A DNA stretch of 64,000 nucleotides, from assembly GCA_904063045.1 (NCBI GenBank), contig CAJFCJ010000006.1, positions 806,001 through 870,000 on the forward strand, in the 5' to 3' direction. The position numbers were made by a program, and so were the translations under genes. Positions 22,876 through 36,900 of the stretch are shown here, piece by piece. Each line of letters starts with the position of its first letter. Within the stretch, counting starts at the first letter, position 1. The stretch is from Dimorphilus gyrociliatus (taxonomy: Eukaryota > Annelida > Polychaeta > Dinophilidae). The notes under the pieces were generated by a model. That model worked only from the letters and a program-made list of their open reading frames with translations. It did not search any database and was not told the origin of the DNA.

Positions 22876-25800
22876 CTAGATATTGTCCAAATACTCCCAT
22901 AGTTCATTTTCGTAACCTTCATGCACATGTTTCAGCAGAACATTTCTTCTACTTTCACAGTAACGACTTTTATCTTGTACCTTTTGCTTAATATCCCTCA
23001 AGACCTCTTGGGTAATTTCCCTTTCTAAATATTCGCTAAGCTGCTCTGTAGCTTGCTCTAAATCTCTCTGATTCGTCTCGAAGATAATTGACTGGTTGTT
23101 TTTTCGTAAGTAGAATGCAAATACGTACGTATGCATCAGAGTTTGCCTACATTGGCACAATACGTCGACGGCTTTCTTTAAAAATTGAACTTCAATCCAC
23201 GACATATTGTGCTTTTGCATTTCTTCCATTTTGTCCCTGACACTTGCGTACAATTTATTTTCCAGTTTCAAACTCTGCATATGATTCATATAGCGATTAC
23301 AGTAGAAAAGATATCTTTGTAAAGCTGCTCGACTTTTTTCTTGAGCGCTTCTGGCTCTTTTAGCCTCGTCTTCATCATAACGATTGCAGTTATACCAACC
23401 TAAGAAAATACAACATAGTATCATCATATAAGAATCCAGTAAATATATAGTAAAAATATCTGATAATAATTCTGCTTAAATCATTAAAAAATGAACAACT
23501 AGTTCAACTCACTTGAACCGTGTGGTTCCCAAGGGCCCAGACAAACCCAACAGAAATCAAATCGGCATTTCTTGCAAACCATATGATTACAACCTCCGTC
23601 TTTTTCGATAATGGATCTACACTTTGGACATTCTTTTGTATTTGCTGCTATCCAATTTGAAGTTTCGGAGTCGTCATCACATTTTTTAATCCATTTTCGT
23701 AAGATACTGCATTTTACAGGATCATGCCAGTTTTGACCGCAGGCAAAGCAGAAGGTATGGCCACATCGACAGGTAACAGGTTTGTCAGAGACATATTGGC
23801 CTTTGATCACATGACCACAGTCCGGAGTTGGACACCATCGAAGGAGTCGGTTGCACTCAACAAAGCTATTTGTAATCAAATGTTGATATTTAAGCTTTAC
23901 ATGAGAATCAGATAAAAGTTTCATAACAGTCTCGTCATCTACCAAAATGTCACAGTTATGGGCAGCACATGAAATAGTTTGACCCATTCCCTCGTCCATG
24001 ATTTTGGTTGTCAAGTAGTGAGTCCAACAACTTATGCAGAACCTATGACCGCACTCTAAGCCAGACATAAGCTGTTAAAAATTAATTAGAATAATAAACT
24101 ACTGATAATTTTAATTGTGAGGCAATTTTAATTTTAAGAAATGGTATATAAATTAAAAAATTTTCAGATTTATATAACTGATTAATTAATATTTGTATAT
24201 ATATTAATATATAGAGATTTTAAATAAAACCATCTTCTCGTAATTACTTTGAAAGAGACTGAGGAAAGTACTACTATCGGTTACATAACATGCAACTTTC
24301 CAAAACAATGATTTCTCAGTTTACAGGTTTAGTATAAACAAATACGTGTAAAATCAAACAAACCTGTTCCGGAACGGAAGCATAGCAAATTTCACATACA
24401 TATTCACCATTCTCTTTTACAGAATACCTCGGTTTTATTTCTCGCTGTAGTTCAAAATATAAGAAATTATACAAATTTATCAGTTTTTTAAACTTAGTTG
24501 TTTGTTACAAAAACATTCAATTTTCTCCTCTCTAAAATGTTAAATTACTTTTCACTGGCTAGCTTTCTATAAGTATTCTTTAGTTTGAATTTTGCACTAT
24601 AAGAGCCAAAATTCTTTGAATTGAATACAGATCCTAATTTTTCATTCAAAATGTTCAATATTCCATCTTGTTTCTAATTTAACCTTTGCCTGACTCAAAG
24701 TTTCCTTTAAAAATCTTTGAAAATGGCTGTGATTTATGCTCGTAACACTTTTTTCTCGTCCTTTACCATTCCTTCGCTCTTTATAGAATATTGAAGATAG
24801 GCAATGACCGCAACCGAACGTATTCTTAGGGTCACGCTATTTTGTTAGTTATGAATTGTTTTACAAGAACTTGATAGGATTACCTTGGAGCAAGCAATAG
24901 CAACCTTTCGAGACGGGCTAATTAAATGTGCATCCGCAAAAATTCGATCAGGGTCGCTTTCATAGTATCTAAATGAAGAAATAGTAAAAATTAAGTAAAC
25001 ATAAAACAAGTTAAATTGAAGCATAACTCTATTTAAAGATTTAGTTATCTTAAATTTTACCAAAGACTACAATTGATCATAACGTTATATATTAATTTAT
25101 CTTATTGTTTACAAATTTTCAAATAAAATTAAAATTATAGCTTGGAATGGTCGGCGTGTATTTATTTTAACCCTTGCTCTATCTGTTATTGTAAAAAGGA
25201 AAAAACCAATAAAAAATGAACTGACGTCTCAATTAGCTTTTCCTTATCCCATTTAAAATGATTCAACAAAATCCTAGTAGTCGTAGCTGGAATCTACAGA
25301 TAAAAGCACATTACATTTAACTGAATGAAATTATTAAATAGTGTTTTTAAGTCAGAAAATATTTCAGAGGCCATGATTACGTTAAAAATTAAGCATTATT
25401 TTCAGTCTGTTCCCTCGTCAGGAAATGAAAACTTTATTTCCCACGATTTGATAGCTTTTGCAACAAAACAAGTTATCTTTCTAAAATTTGTAGCTTTGTT
25501 GATCTAGTCTACTGCAGTTGATTATTTATTGGTATGATATTTCGTTGATGCCATATTTTGTCACCACAGGTAAAAATGACAACGTTTACCAGTTTATTGG
25601 TAGTAAACAACCCTATAATTAGAAGTATGTATCAGTTAGAAAAGATCTTGAGTACTTTTTAAAATTGACACTTCCACTTCCTTTATGAGTCAGCAAATTA
25701 AGAAGAACTTCATTTGACCTTTAAGGGTTAAATGTTTGCCGATATTATATTATCAGATTTTTTTTGCCTGAATGTTGTAACTACATTAATACAAAAGAGC

Positions 25801-26099
25801 ATTATCACGTACTTTACTACATTTAACCTTATATTATTTTACTAAGAGCCAAAGCCACGTGGGAAGAAATAATTTTCTGACTCTAAACGATACCCACGAA
25901 CCTCAACAACATTGCGAACTTCTTTTATAATGTCAACCATCAAAGTAACAACTTGTTCAAGAGCAAGTACATCATACGGAAATTCTTCTGGATCCATTCC
26001 ATCCATTGCACTTGTCTGTTCTGGGGCTAATTCGACAAACTCGTCATCATCTTCAGTGCCAGCATCACTATTTGCAAGAAGATCATCGTCTATCTCCAT
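22876..26099 (-). CDS. ARIH1: RBR E3 ubiquitin ligase ARIH1 (HHARI / Ariadne-1)
   Basis: Six exons: 25902-26099, 25226-25293, 24884-24968, 24364-24444, 23513-24071 and 22876-23399, all in phase, give 504 residues. After an acidic N-terminus comes the UBA-like segment ([30 protein letters not shown]). RING1 runs from CEICYASVP to CGHRFC. The IBR contains [20 protein letters not shown]. The Rcat/RING2 contains the catalytic cysteine in [10 protein letters not shown], and the Ariadne domain ends [16 protein letters not shown] is activated by neddylated cullin-RING ligases and adds the first ubiquitin to their substrates. RING2 is two residues shorter than in human between its zinc cysteines. A CRE site lies about 220 bp upstream of the start. 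Confidence 0.97.
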
Positions 26100-26644
26100 A
26101 TTTTAGGTTTTTTAAAGAAAGTTAATTTTCTCTTTAACAAATTTTCATTGTTTTTATAGATAATAGTGTTCAAGAGTGAAAAATCTCCAACGAATTTATA
26201 TGAGAGAGTCCGAAGTTAAGTTTTAGTACTTTAGCCTCGCTTACTTTCAAGGTTGTTGGCTTGAGGATGGATTTATGTAAAGTGTGTAATTTTTTCAGAC
26301 GGCTTCCCTTCTAATAAGTGACGTCATATTGGTTCGTAGCAAATTTCCGGTTTTCTTTGTTGAAGATTTCTAGACTGGTTACCTGTATTTAGTAATAAGT
26401 ATTTGCTCTGACACTTTCGTCTTTTGCAATTTTATTTGAAATCAGAAAATTTAGATTACTATCCTATAGTGTAACCTCAGTCATTTCACTATATTTGTAA
26501 AATATTAAAGTAAAAAAATATTAAAAAACTGAACGAGATTCAAAGTTTACTGAATAGGTGACAAAGTTGCTTGCTTTTGAGAACTCTGCGAAAGAATCAA
26601 TTCGCTACAAATAACTTGTTCAAAAAGTTTTTATTTAAAACTGA
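26100..26644. promoter_or_regulatory. ARIH1 upstream region and USP19 downstream spacer
   Basis: No exon is seen. TGACGTCA at 26319-26326 is followed directly by TATTGG (inverted CCAAT). Confidence 0.4.
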
Positions 26645-29600
26645 CTAATCCAAACTCTCTGGATTGTCGTCGCTGTCAGTGTAACATACAATATTACGGT
26701 TATCAGTTCTGTTATTATTTATTAGTGTTGTTGTAAATTTTTGCCCATTGGTGTATTCCAGAGAACCAGGATAATCATCCGAATCACTTTCGCTTATTGC
26801 CAGATCATCTTTTACGATATCTTGATTTCTTCGCAATCGATAGAATAAGATATAAGCAAATGGTTTAACTGTCTCGGATTCCTCCGCTTCTGTTACATGC
26901 GAGTCATCGCAGTACCGCCAGTCTAAATGGAAACTTTTAAATTCAACTGTCGAATGTTTTTAAAGTACAAACCTATTTCAGATTCCCCAGGATCAGTAGC
27001 AGACATAAGTCTGACATAAGATGCATAATGCCCATAGAATAGCGTTCCATGATGGTGAACCACACCATATAGATCATAAACAGCTTGTTCAGTTTGCTCA
27101 GCCTCCGAGAGCCTCATATACTGTCCTAAATTTAGCTCCCTGAATTTTTTTATACGTTTAGTCTTAAATTTCATAAATTATTATTTAAAACAAACCCAAT
27201 TGGAAAATTTATGTCACGTTCATCTTTATTCCGAATCATTGATCCTGCATTAAATCTTTTTAAATGTAAAACTAGAATCGGTGGTAAGCGCCAAAGGCTT
27301 ATTTCCTTTGTTGCCTTTCTATGTTTCTTGCATTGGGGACAATACCACTCATCTCCCATTGATAAAGTTTCTTCCCTCATAAATAATTTTAAACAGCTGT
27401 AAATATCATTAGTGTGGCAATCTTTCATGCTACGATGATCCTGGGAGTCGAGTCGCTCTTTTTGTTTAATTAAATATTCCTTTGATTTTCTCCAAAGAAC
27501 GGTGACTTTGGTTATTGGATCCAAGGTGAGAGGTGAGTCATTTTCGGGCTCCTCAATAAGAGTCTTTTTCCAGATTGAACTCAGCACCCGGCTTATGGTA
27601 TCCATTTGATGTAAGCTAAATAGCTTTCGTTTATTAATTGAGTCATAGTTTCTAATAGGTGATGGTCTAACAAAATAATACGTTATATAAATACTTTATG
27701 TGAAATATAGTCAAACATACGAGTTTTCTGTCGAATAACTGGACCCACTGTCACTGTCGCCATTGCTGGATGAGGATCTTTTGGGCTATTAATAGATTTA
27801 ACAATAAAGTTTAGCAAAAAACATAGAGTATTATATTTACGGAATTTTTCCAATCAGAATTACTGTCGTTGCTATCTTCTGATGACGTTATTGAAGAACT
27901 TTTGTTACTAGAGAAATTCGATAAGATGTCATTATTTGTATTTCGGTCAATCACATCGACCGAATATTGAGCATATTTAAGAATTAAATTTGAAATCTTT
28001 TTGAATGTTGCTTCAGATTTCGGAATATTTATGACAAGAGGCACGGCAATTGGACTACCAAGATAGCATTCTTGTCGATGTCTCTTCTCCCAGTGTTTTC
28101 TTTGGCAATCTCTGTATCAATGTTATATTTTAATGAATTCGAGATCACTTAATTAATGACACATACGAATTACAATAAGCAACTTTAAAACATCCTTCAC
28201 ATCTTCTTGGTGACTTTGAAGGAGTACTGTTGCAAAAGGTACAACTATTTAAATGGGAATTCGGACACTCAAGCACTTGAGAAACCCTGATTTGTACCAT
28301 CTCTTTTCTGGTATCTCTTTCGCAGTATTTCTCGAAACTAAAATAAGAAGGGTTAGAAGAATTCTTCAAACTGATATAAGTTTGCACTTACACAGAATAG
28401 TTATGATCACTGCAATTAAAATGTTGAAAATAGCCATTTCTTTCACATTCTTCTACTCTACATTCATCTTTATTCACTTTGAAAATATCCATCTATTAAA
28501 AGATATAAATATTACATTAATATTTTACTACAAGTAATTGCTTTACATTCTCAGGTAGTATATCCGTTAGGTCTGAAAGATTTTCTTTAAGTTTCATTAT
28601 GGAAACTCCTGGCTTTATTCCTAATTTGTACTGCAGAATAATGATTTCATAGTGAAAATAAAAAAAGAATCAGATAAAGAAATATTTACATTTGTCGGTT
28701 TTCGAGTGAGATCTTTGAAAAATACAGTAAAAACTGCTGCTGATTTTTCTTCAGGGAGTGGAAGAGATAAACTTGAGAACGGATCAAAAACTATGGAGAC
28801 CTAAATAGCAAGAAATTGTCATAAAAGCCTCAGCTGCAAAATACTAAATGCATTCCAAATACCTTTCGACATGTTAAACAAGTCAATTTCGATTTATATT
28901 GGCCACAAAATAATTTAGAAATATGAGATCGATTCCGTTTACAATACATCTTCCAAGTCAAGTCTCCATAATCTTTCTCCGTTGTTTTAGATGGGTCAAA
29001 ATCCGGTATTTCAATATATGGTTTGTGTTCAATTGTATTTAAATCCTGAAAATATAGCTAATTTACAAAAATCACAAAAATTCTTTTGCAACCTCATGTA
29101 GACCATCGACTAGACAAGAAAATAGTTCATGAGCATCATGCTGACCTAAACCTCTAAATTGAGATGACTTTTTTTCCAAAACAGACTGAAAAGTAAATTT
29201 TAGATAAGATGAAAGTGTATGAAACACAATAACGGTTACTTTTATTTTATTGGGGGAATACACTGATAAGTCTCCTGACCACATATTTTCTGTGAGATTA
29301 GCAAATTCTTTGGCTAGTTCTCCATTGTATCCCAATTTGTTTGTCTTATTTATTTCCTTAATGTATAGCCTACCTGAATTTTGAGAAATGAAAAAATAAA
29401 TTTATGGAAAAAATATATTTTAATAATATCATACTTGAAAAATAATCTCTCAGTTCTTGAGTGTTAACCAAAATTTGAAGAATTGAGTTAAAATAGCACG
29501 TATTACCAATATTCCTAAGACCAGTAAACCCAGGTTGGTATTCTCTATCTCTCATTTTACTACGATTGTTATGTGGAAGGATACTCAAATTATTTTTCAA

Positions 29601-31076
29601 TACATTATTTCCTTCAATATTTCGAGTTTTAATAAAATTTTCATGAAAATCAGATGAATTTTTATTCTGCTCCATTGTAATAGGTGGAACTGTCGCCACC
29701 TTTTTTTGAGATTTCCAGTTCGTATCTTTTGATGACTCCACTTTCAGAGTAATAACTATACTCTTTTCGTTGATCGTATGATGACACTTGTTCGGATTTA
29801 TAATGTACCTAAAAATCATATCATATAATATTATAAAATTTTATAGTAACTCGCTTACTCGAATGAATGCACATATTCAAAAATTGTGTCTTGTGTTGCA
29901 TTTTCCTTTTTCAGAAAATCAGGATCTCTATATTGGCAAAAAAATGGATATTTGAGACCACTTGTTATTACAAAGTGTACCTTGTAGAAAATCTTATTGT
30001 GGCTTTATCTTTAGTTAAGTCGACTTTTACCATTTCTCGTACAATTTTTTTCACTGCGATTGTATATTCTGCGTGGTCCCCCTATAGAACTTTCTTTATA
30101 ACATGAAATATTTCAATTAAATCTACTAACTTGCAAGGAAAAGTTATTTTTAACGTGCTTTAAAATTCTAACTTCAGGATCTGGAAAAAAGTATATTAAG
30201 CTTATGTTTTGACTGAAAACAGAAATCAGAGTTTGTGTGAAAGTTACCAAACAGATTAGTAGAGATTTTAACACCTTCTCCGGAATCATAAATTGAAGAT
30301 TCTATAATATTTCCATTTACGGTATCTTCTTCGTTCTATTATATAAAAAAAAGTTTAGGTAAAGCCTAAGAGAACTGTATAAGAAATGTATAAAACATAC
30401 TAAATTAACTTTATCATTTTGCGTATGCTCAATTACATCATCTTTACTATCTTCAGAGTCCTCATCCTAAAATAAAGAGTTTAGATTTTAATACAAAATG
30501 GTATGTAAGAGGCACTTACTGCGTTATATTCAGTTTCTGAATCCAAATTTCCTTCAGCAAAAAATATATGTATCAGAACTTCATCTTTAGCTTTGGTAAA
30601 TTCTAATATGGGTTTTCTAGTCATGTCGATCTCATGCTCAGTTTTTTTACTAAACTTCCTGTCCTCTGCAAAACATATTCAATGTTATAATAGTTTTTTC
30701 AAATAGATTTAACATATAATTACGTCGGAAATTAACGATGAAAACATTCTTTTGGGCCGTCACTGAGATTGGTTTATTTGTGTTCTTATAATTTGCATAA
30801 ATAATTTTGTGACCTTTTCCTTTCTGTTTGGTCCTTTTGACTGAAAGATATCAATAAGAATACATATTTATCCCCTTATTTAATATAAACATCATTACTT
30901 GTTAATAAGTCATTATTTATATCCTTATTATCCATATTCAAAATTCTTTGATTTATATTACTTCTTCCCATCAAACAAAATTTCGGCTTCTTTCCATGAT
31001 CAATATCTTTTAGGCTTTCGCCTGCTAATAGTCTTTTACGATGCAGTTTGACTTGAGCTAAGTTATTCTTTAGACG
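26645..31076 (-). CDS. USP19: Ubiquitin-specific protease USP19 (CS domains, MYND insert)
   Basis: A gene of about twenty small exons. Those solved in phase from the 3' end are 26645-26922, 26973-27139, 27196-27666, 27721-27785, 27841-28111, 28167-28337, 28392-28492, 28547-28630, 28690-28800, 28863-29045, 29093-29185, 29240-29373, 29435-29808 and 29859-29927; more lie up to about 31.07 kb. A CS/p23 domain is visible ([20 protein letters not shown]). The catalytic cysteine box is [16 protein letters not shown], the His box [12 protein letters not shown] and the Asp DDSHV. A MYND zinc finger is inserted ([29 protein letters not shown]), as in USP19. No C-terminal membrane anchor follows; the protein ends in an acidic tail. 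The first exon is uncertain: an ATG at 30971 or an exon further upstream. Confidence 0.9.
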
Positions 31077-31518
31077 TCTCTATTTTGCCAGTTACACTTT
31101 TTGTATGCAAAAATTTCTAAAATTTCTAACAAATTCAGTCATTCCATGAAGAGAAAAGTAGGATAATTGCAGATTTGAACTCGAGGAGCTTAGTGAATCA
31201 CGTTTGCGAAGAACAAGCGAATGAAGTTGACCATTACAGTGGTAGGAGTCACCGGCTATTCTTTAATGGTGACTCGGTTAGATATTGTGAGTCGCCATTT
31301 TTAAAAAATTACATCGTTATGTTTCATATGAATGCATGAATCAGTATTTATATTGGGGAATTTCCAGTTCTGACCAATGAACATCGAGTAGCCAGTTTAT
31401 TTCGGTGATAATTGGTATGTATATTTCCAGGTATTCAAAAATGGCATCTTTCTGAATTGAGCAGAAGCGCCATTTTCATTATCCTCCCCAGTTTAATTTC
31501 GATTTGTCTGCGAAAAAC
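31077..31518. promoter_or_regulatory. Head-to-head spacer of USP19 and Hakai
   Basis: About 440 bp with no convincing coding exon. It probably contains both promoters and 5' UTRs. Confidence 0.4.
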
Positions 31519-33396
31519 ATGGCTGACAAGATGGATGATAGTGATGGTATTAAATATTTTAATTTATCTTATATTCTTATTACAGCTCTTTTCTAATTAA
31601 ATCTTTTACCATAAATATCGCTGTAATTTTTTTCGATTCGCAACATAATTTACTACATAAAATATAGAATAAGTAATGAAATATAAAAGATTTTCAAATT
31701 TATCTGATAATCATTGTTCGACAAGCAATCTGAAAAGAATTGAAAAAGAGCTAATAAAGAAATTAGATATATTATCGTTTATAAATGTTTGATGATAATT
31801 TGCAACATTTTTCGTGTCTAGAGCTGAAAGCTTCTGTGGATGGAACTAACGCATCGGCTCCAATTGAAGTTCGAAAGAATATACCGCTTAAACTGCAGTC
31901 GGGGACGAAGAAAACGGCAAAGACATCTTCAAATAAAAAATTAAAAACTGGTAACAAAAAGTCTGATAAAAACTGTAATAACGAAAAAATGGACACTTTT
32001 GAAAAGAGTGTGTATCAAAACTGTTATGACTTAGAGAATTAGCCCTTGACTTTTCAATTTTTCACGTACGTCTAGATAATAGTGACGAGGACTTTGCACA
32101 TGTATCGACGAATAAAATGGCAGATACTGGTGACCCTCTTCATAAGAACGGATTTTTACAATGGGACCACAAAGTGTGTTTCTTTTTGACTAGTAGTCTG
32201 ACAATTGTTCCCATGTATATGTCTTTCATAGAAGCGGTAAACTTAATTGTAAATTATTGTACAAAAAATAAAATTAGGGGTTCGTTTCAAAACATTTGAC
32301 AATATTCATATGTTTTTGTATTTGTGGTTCTATATTTGTATTCACGTTCAAAAACATCTGAAAATCTGCGCTAAGGAACAGCTGAGAAAATGAAACGACA
32401 GTTGGTTATTGAATTGAGAATCAGGCAAAGACACTACCGCTTCTATGAAAAATTTTTAGCCAATTTCACTTTAATTTTAGAATACGTAAATGTAATTGAA
32501 GATGTGAAATTTGCTCAAGAATACTTTAAATTTTTTAATGTTCGATTGTTAAATCAGTTTTTCTTCAAACAGGTAAATTTGTTAGGTGAGAAGATGCAAG
32601 ATATTGATATCCATTGCTGCGAATTATGTGATCGACCGATTTTAACTTATGGAAGAATGGTAGGCTCTCAGCTAAGAGTTATTTTGAATATTAAATTTTA
32701 AAATTTTTGGTATAGCTTCCCTGCAAACACATATTTTGTTGGAGATGTGCAAAACGAAACGACACAAAATGCGCGAGGTTTGTGTGCTACGTTAATAGGT
32801 TTTTACTTTTCTAATAAGTTCAATTTTATAGGTGCCAGCATCTTGTTAATAGGGTAGAACAGTGTGAACTTGGGAAAGTTTTTGTGTGTGTTGTGGACAC
32901 AACAAAAGATGGTAAGGATGGGTGCAAAAGGACTTACTTATCGTTACGTGACTTACATGCTCATATGAATTACCGTCATCGAGGAGCTGTTGAATCTAAT
33001 ATGACAAATAATTCTAATCCAACACCGCAACCGGCTATTATGAATATGGTAACAACGACTCATTCTGTTGATACTGTGTGCCAGCGACCTTCCACGACAG
33101 CTACAAAGCCGCCAAGAATGTCTAACCTGATAACAGTTCCTTTACAAGATGCTAGACAAGCTCCTATGCCACAGAATTATAATAACTATGTACCATACAA
33201 TACACCATCAAATGCAACACCATTTACGAGGCCAACCTTCAACCCCAACGTTCCTCCTCCCAACTATTCAGTTACTCAACAACTACCTAATTTCGCACCA
33301 CACATTCAGACGGCAGCAGCTGTGTTTGCAGCAGTGGGGTCTAGAAATTGGGGAGCGCCAGGAACACAACGACCACCAAGGACGAGTTTCTATTAA
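31519..33396 (+). CDS. CBLL1: E3 ubiquitin ligase Hakai (CBLL1)
   Basis: Six in-phase exons: 31519-31546, 31822-32007, 32076-32173, 32573-32659, 32716-32777 and 32832-33396, giving 341 residues. A lysine-rich N-terminus leads to the Hakai signature FLQWDHKVNLLGEK. The RING is [20 protein letters not shown] to CARCQ, and the HYB zinc region is GCKRTYLSLRDLHAHM. The C-terminal half is rich in P, N and Q and contains SNLITVPLQD. Hakai binds phosphotyrosine targets such as E-cadherin and is a core member of the m6A writer complex. Between the two HYB cysteines there are 11 residues where vertebrates have 5. The 399-nt intron 32174-32572 contains only a meaningless open frame. Confidence 0.93.
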
Positions 33397-33933
33397 GGCG
33401 TTAATTTTTGTTTTTAACTAATTTTCTGTATATCAGTGTTACATATTTTACTGTTTTTATTCAAGCTTGTTGTAGGTTGCCACGATGTCATAAACTGTAA
33501 TTTTACAACGTTACGAGATGCGCTACTTTCATGCGTCATACTGTTCTCTTGAAGAATAAATACGTTACTTATGACAACTATTTTTCGTTATTAACAATGA
33601 CTTGGTTTATGCCATCATGTGCGTTTTCGTATATTGTTAGAATGCAAATCAGTTGTGAATATGATAAAAAAAATTTCAATAAAACTTTAATGAAAAGCGA
33701 GTTTGTAAATATCGTAGTAATGTGTGACGATGAATGGTTGTCTTTATTAAAGAGAGAATACTCTACGTTGACAGCTAATAAATTTTACTCCTTTACAAAC
33801 TATGGAATGCGGTAGGGGGCGCCACACAACATCACATTTATAGAGTAAAACCGATCGCTCCCCAGCTAGTGTAGAGTCCCTCGTATGTTTTTCTTGTATA
33901 GATAAGGATTATTTTTTCGTAAAGTGTCTGACA
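33397..33933. other. Intergenic: Hakai 3' UTR and INTS4 promoter
   Basis: 537 bp. AATAAA-like signals occur near 33556 and 33677. The open frame 33531-33815 shows no protein-like features and is taken as UTR. Confidence 0.5.
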
Positions 33934-36900
33934 ATGGCCCAAGCTACAGGCTCAAAACGTACCAAATCAACGGTTTCGGAAACTATACAGGTATTGCAGT
34001 TGTAGTTCTCTTGTTTAATATTATAGATATTTAGTTTTCCACTCTGCGTATACTTAACTGGGCGATAATTGATATTAAATTTCATAGGTTGAAGGATCAA
34101 CCCAAGAAAAGAAAATACGTCTGGAGAAAAAGAAAGCTACAAAGGAAGAGACATTAATATTAGACCTAAGTGTTGCACAATTAGATAAATTGATTTTGTT
34201 GGAAAATAGTTTACCAGTTTCATTAAATGTAGCCGAGCAGGTAGTGATCCTAATAAAATTTCTTAAGAAATATTTATGCTCATTTTTATGTTTATTTTTA
34301 CTTCAGGCTATATCAAGACTATTAAAATATGCTAAAATTGCATCTGAAAATGCAGTTCGTTGCAAATTAATAATGCTGATTGGGCATTTAAGTCAGACTC
34401 CTGGTTTTGATTGTCTCACAGTTCTTTCAAAATTAAAAACACTTTTGGAGGCTGAAAGTAAATTCCTAATAAATTTATATGATATGACTTAATTTTTTAC
34501 AATTTTATCAGAATCTCACACAGTTATAAGTCAGTATTTGGATACCTTGACAACTATAGGCGAAATAGTGACGGAATCTTTAAATGACAACTTGGAAAAC
34601 TTCCTTTCTATTGCAGTGAAGGTAATTTTAAGTACATATTTTATCAAAAGTCAATAATATTTTTTTTTCAGTATTTGTCAAATCCTAAGCATAGTGTTCG
34701 ATGTAAAGCACTTAAACTTTTAGGCACATTGGGCTGCCCTAATAAGGAAATAACTGTAAATGTTGACAAAGACGTTGCAGAATCAACTACTGCCCATGAT
34801 GAATATGATATATGCAGCAATCTAGAGAGTATTGTTATTTCTTTTTTCAAAGATCAGGATAGCAGAGTCAGAGTTGAAGCTCTTGGAGTTATTGTTAGTA
34901 TATTATTCTATTTTTCAATCATATTAAAGCTTTATTGTATTTGTTGTTAGTTGTCTTGGCATATGAGAGGAATTCCGCTGTCTCCTAGAATGTACAAGGA
35001 TGTTTGTGCAACTTTATCTGATGACTATGAAAAAGTTCGCTTCATGGCCGCGAGATTAATCTGCGTATTATGCCATTTATATCCAGAAGAAAATGTAACA
35101 GTGTCCAATGAATCAAAAGAAACATCTGATAAAGTATATGTTTACAAAGCAAAAGTTAACATCGCTCTCATTATAAATTTTTTAGGTTCAGTTACGATTA
35201 ACAGATGATGGATTTGCAAAATTATGTCAACTACTTTCTACTGATGTTAATATGAAGGTCAGAGCTGAGGCCGCTATGCTACTGGTTCGTTAAACCTTAA
35301 ACTCAAGCTAAAGTTTAATTTTCATCAATTTTTCACAGGGATCACTTCATAAGGTTGACTTTGTATTTCTTGAACAAACTCTTGATAAAATTTTGATGTC
35401 CGGGTTAAGAGTAAGTAATAATATTTTCTCGTCAAACTTTATAGTCTAAAAATTTTGTATAGAGAAAAACCTCTGCACACGAGCGACAAAGAATGCACTT
35501 CCAGACTGGTGAGTGGTCGACGGGTAAGAAATGGGCAGATGACGCTCCAAAAGAAGAACTAAATCCCGATGATGTAAGATTGATATCTCTGGGAGCATGT
35601 GGAGCATTTGTTCACGGTTTAGAAGACGAGTTTGTGGGTCAGTAATATAAAAATGAGTACTTCCAGGTAAAAAACTTTCTTTCCTGTAAACAGAAGTTAG
35701 AAATGCTACTGTAGATGCTATTTGCGAGTTGGCCGCTAATTCACCGAGATTTGCAGTTTTGTCTCAGGTTTGAATTAATATTTCTTATTAAACGAGATAA
35801 TTTTTTCAACAACGATATTTATTTTCATTAGGATAGTTTACTTGACATGATGAATGACGAAATTGAAGATGTTAGAATGAATGCGGTCCATAGCTTAACA
35901 AAGGTAGCATGTCACATTTCTCTGAGAGAGGATCAAGTTGAAGCGATATCTGGTTGTTTAAAAGATTATTCTACAGGTTTTAACAAATATGAAATATTTA
36001 TTTATCTAAATCTCTTCTTCATTTTTAGATATTAGGAAGGCATTACATGAAATGTTTAGCAGGCTTAGAGTTACAACAAAAGTTACATTGAAAATGTTAA
36101 TTGAGGAGCTGTTAAATAATTTAAAAAAATACCCACAAGATCGACTATCTATTTGGAAGTAAGTTTTTTCTTTATCACTGTAAATAGTCTACGTAATAAT
36201 CTATTGTGAAGGTGTATGCAAAATATGGGTAAAGTTAATAGCAACATGGTTCAATGTATTGTACCTTATTTACTACACCTCCATCCATACTTCGATACGC
36301 CGGAGCCAGACATTAACGATCCTGCTTGTAAGTTTATTTAGAATAGCTACTCATAGGAATTGAAAAAATTGTCTTCTCTCAGATGTTGCTGTGCTGTTGC
36401 TTGTGCTAAATTCCGCATCTTGCCATGAAGCTATCCTATCTCTATTACCTCACCATACTATGAAACATTATCGATATTTAAAAGCAAGCAATCCTGATCT
36501 GTTACCGAATGAGCTCAGAGTAATTGTTTTAAATTATTTTGATTTCATATATAATATATCTGTCTTTCAGTTGGATCATCATAAGCATACGCAAACAAAT
36601 CGTGATCAGATCTCCTCAGAAGCTACATCGTCATCATATTTAAAACAAGTTGTTGAACATATACCCAACCTTGAAAAAATGGATCTACCTACGGCCGAAA
36701 AATTTGTCGATATTACCAGAAGGTGTATATAGATAACAAAGTTTTTTTGAAATGGGTTTAAAAAAATTTTTTCAGGGATTTACTACGAATAAGTTCTTTA
36801 GAACCAAGTAATGCGGCAACGGCAGAGTTTATGGTGATCTTTTTGGAATGCATTGGAGAATTAGTAACAGTTTGTTTATTTTTATTTCAATATTATATAG

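Noticed and set aside
32390-32701. Open frame inside a Hakai intron and over the RING exon.
   Set aside because: The intron is required to join WDHK to VNLLGEK; part of the frame is simply that exon read on.
33531-33815. 94-codon open frame between Hakai and INTS4.
   Set aside because: No domain, no exon partners, contains AATAAA-like signals; probably 3' UTR.
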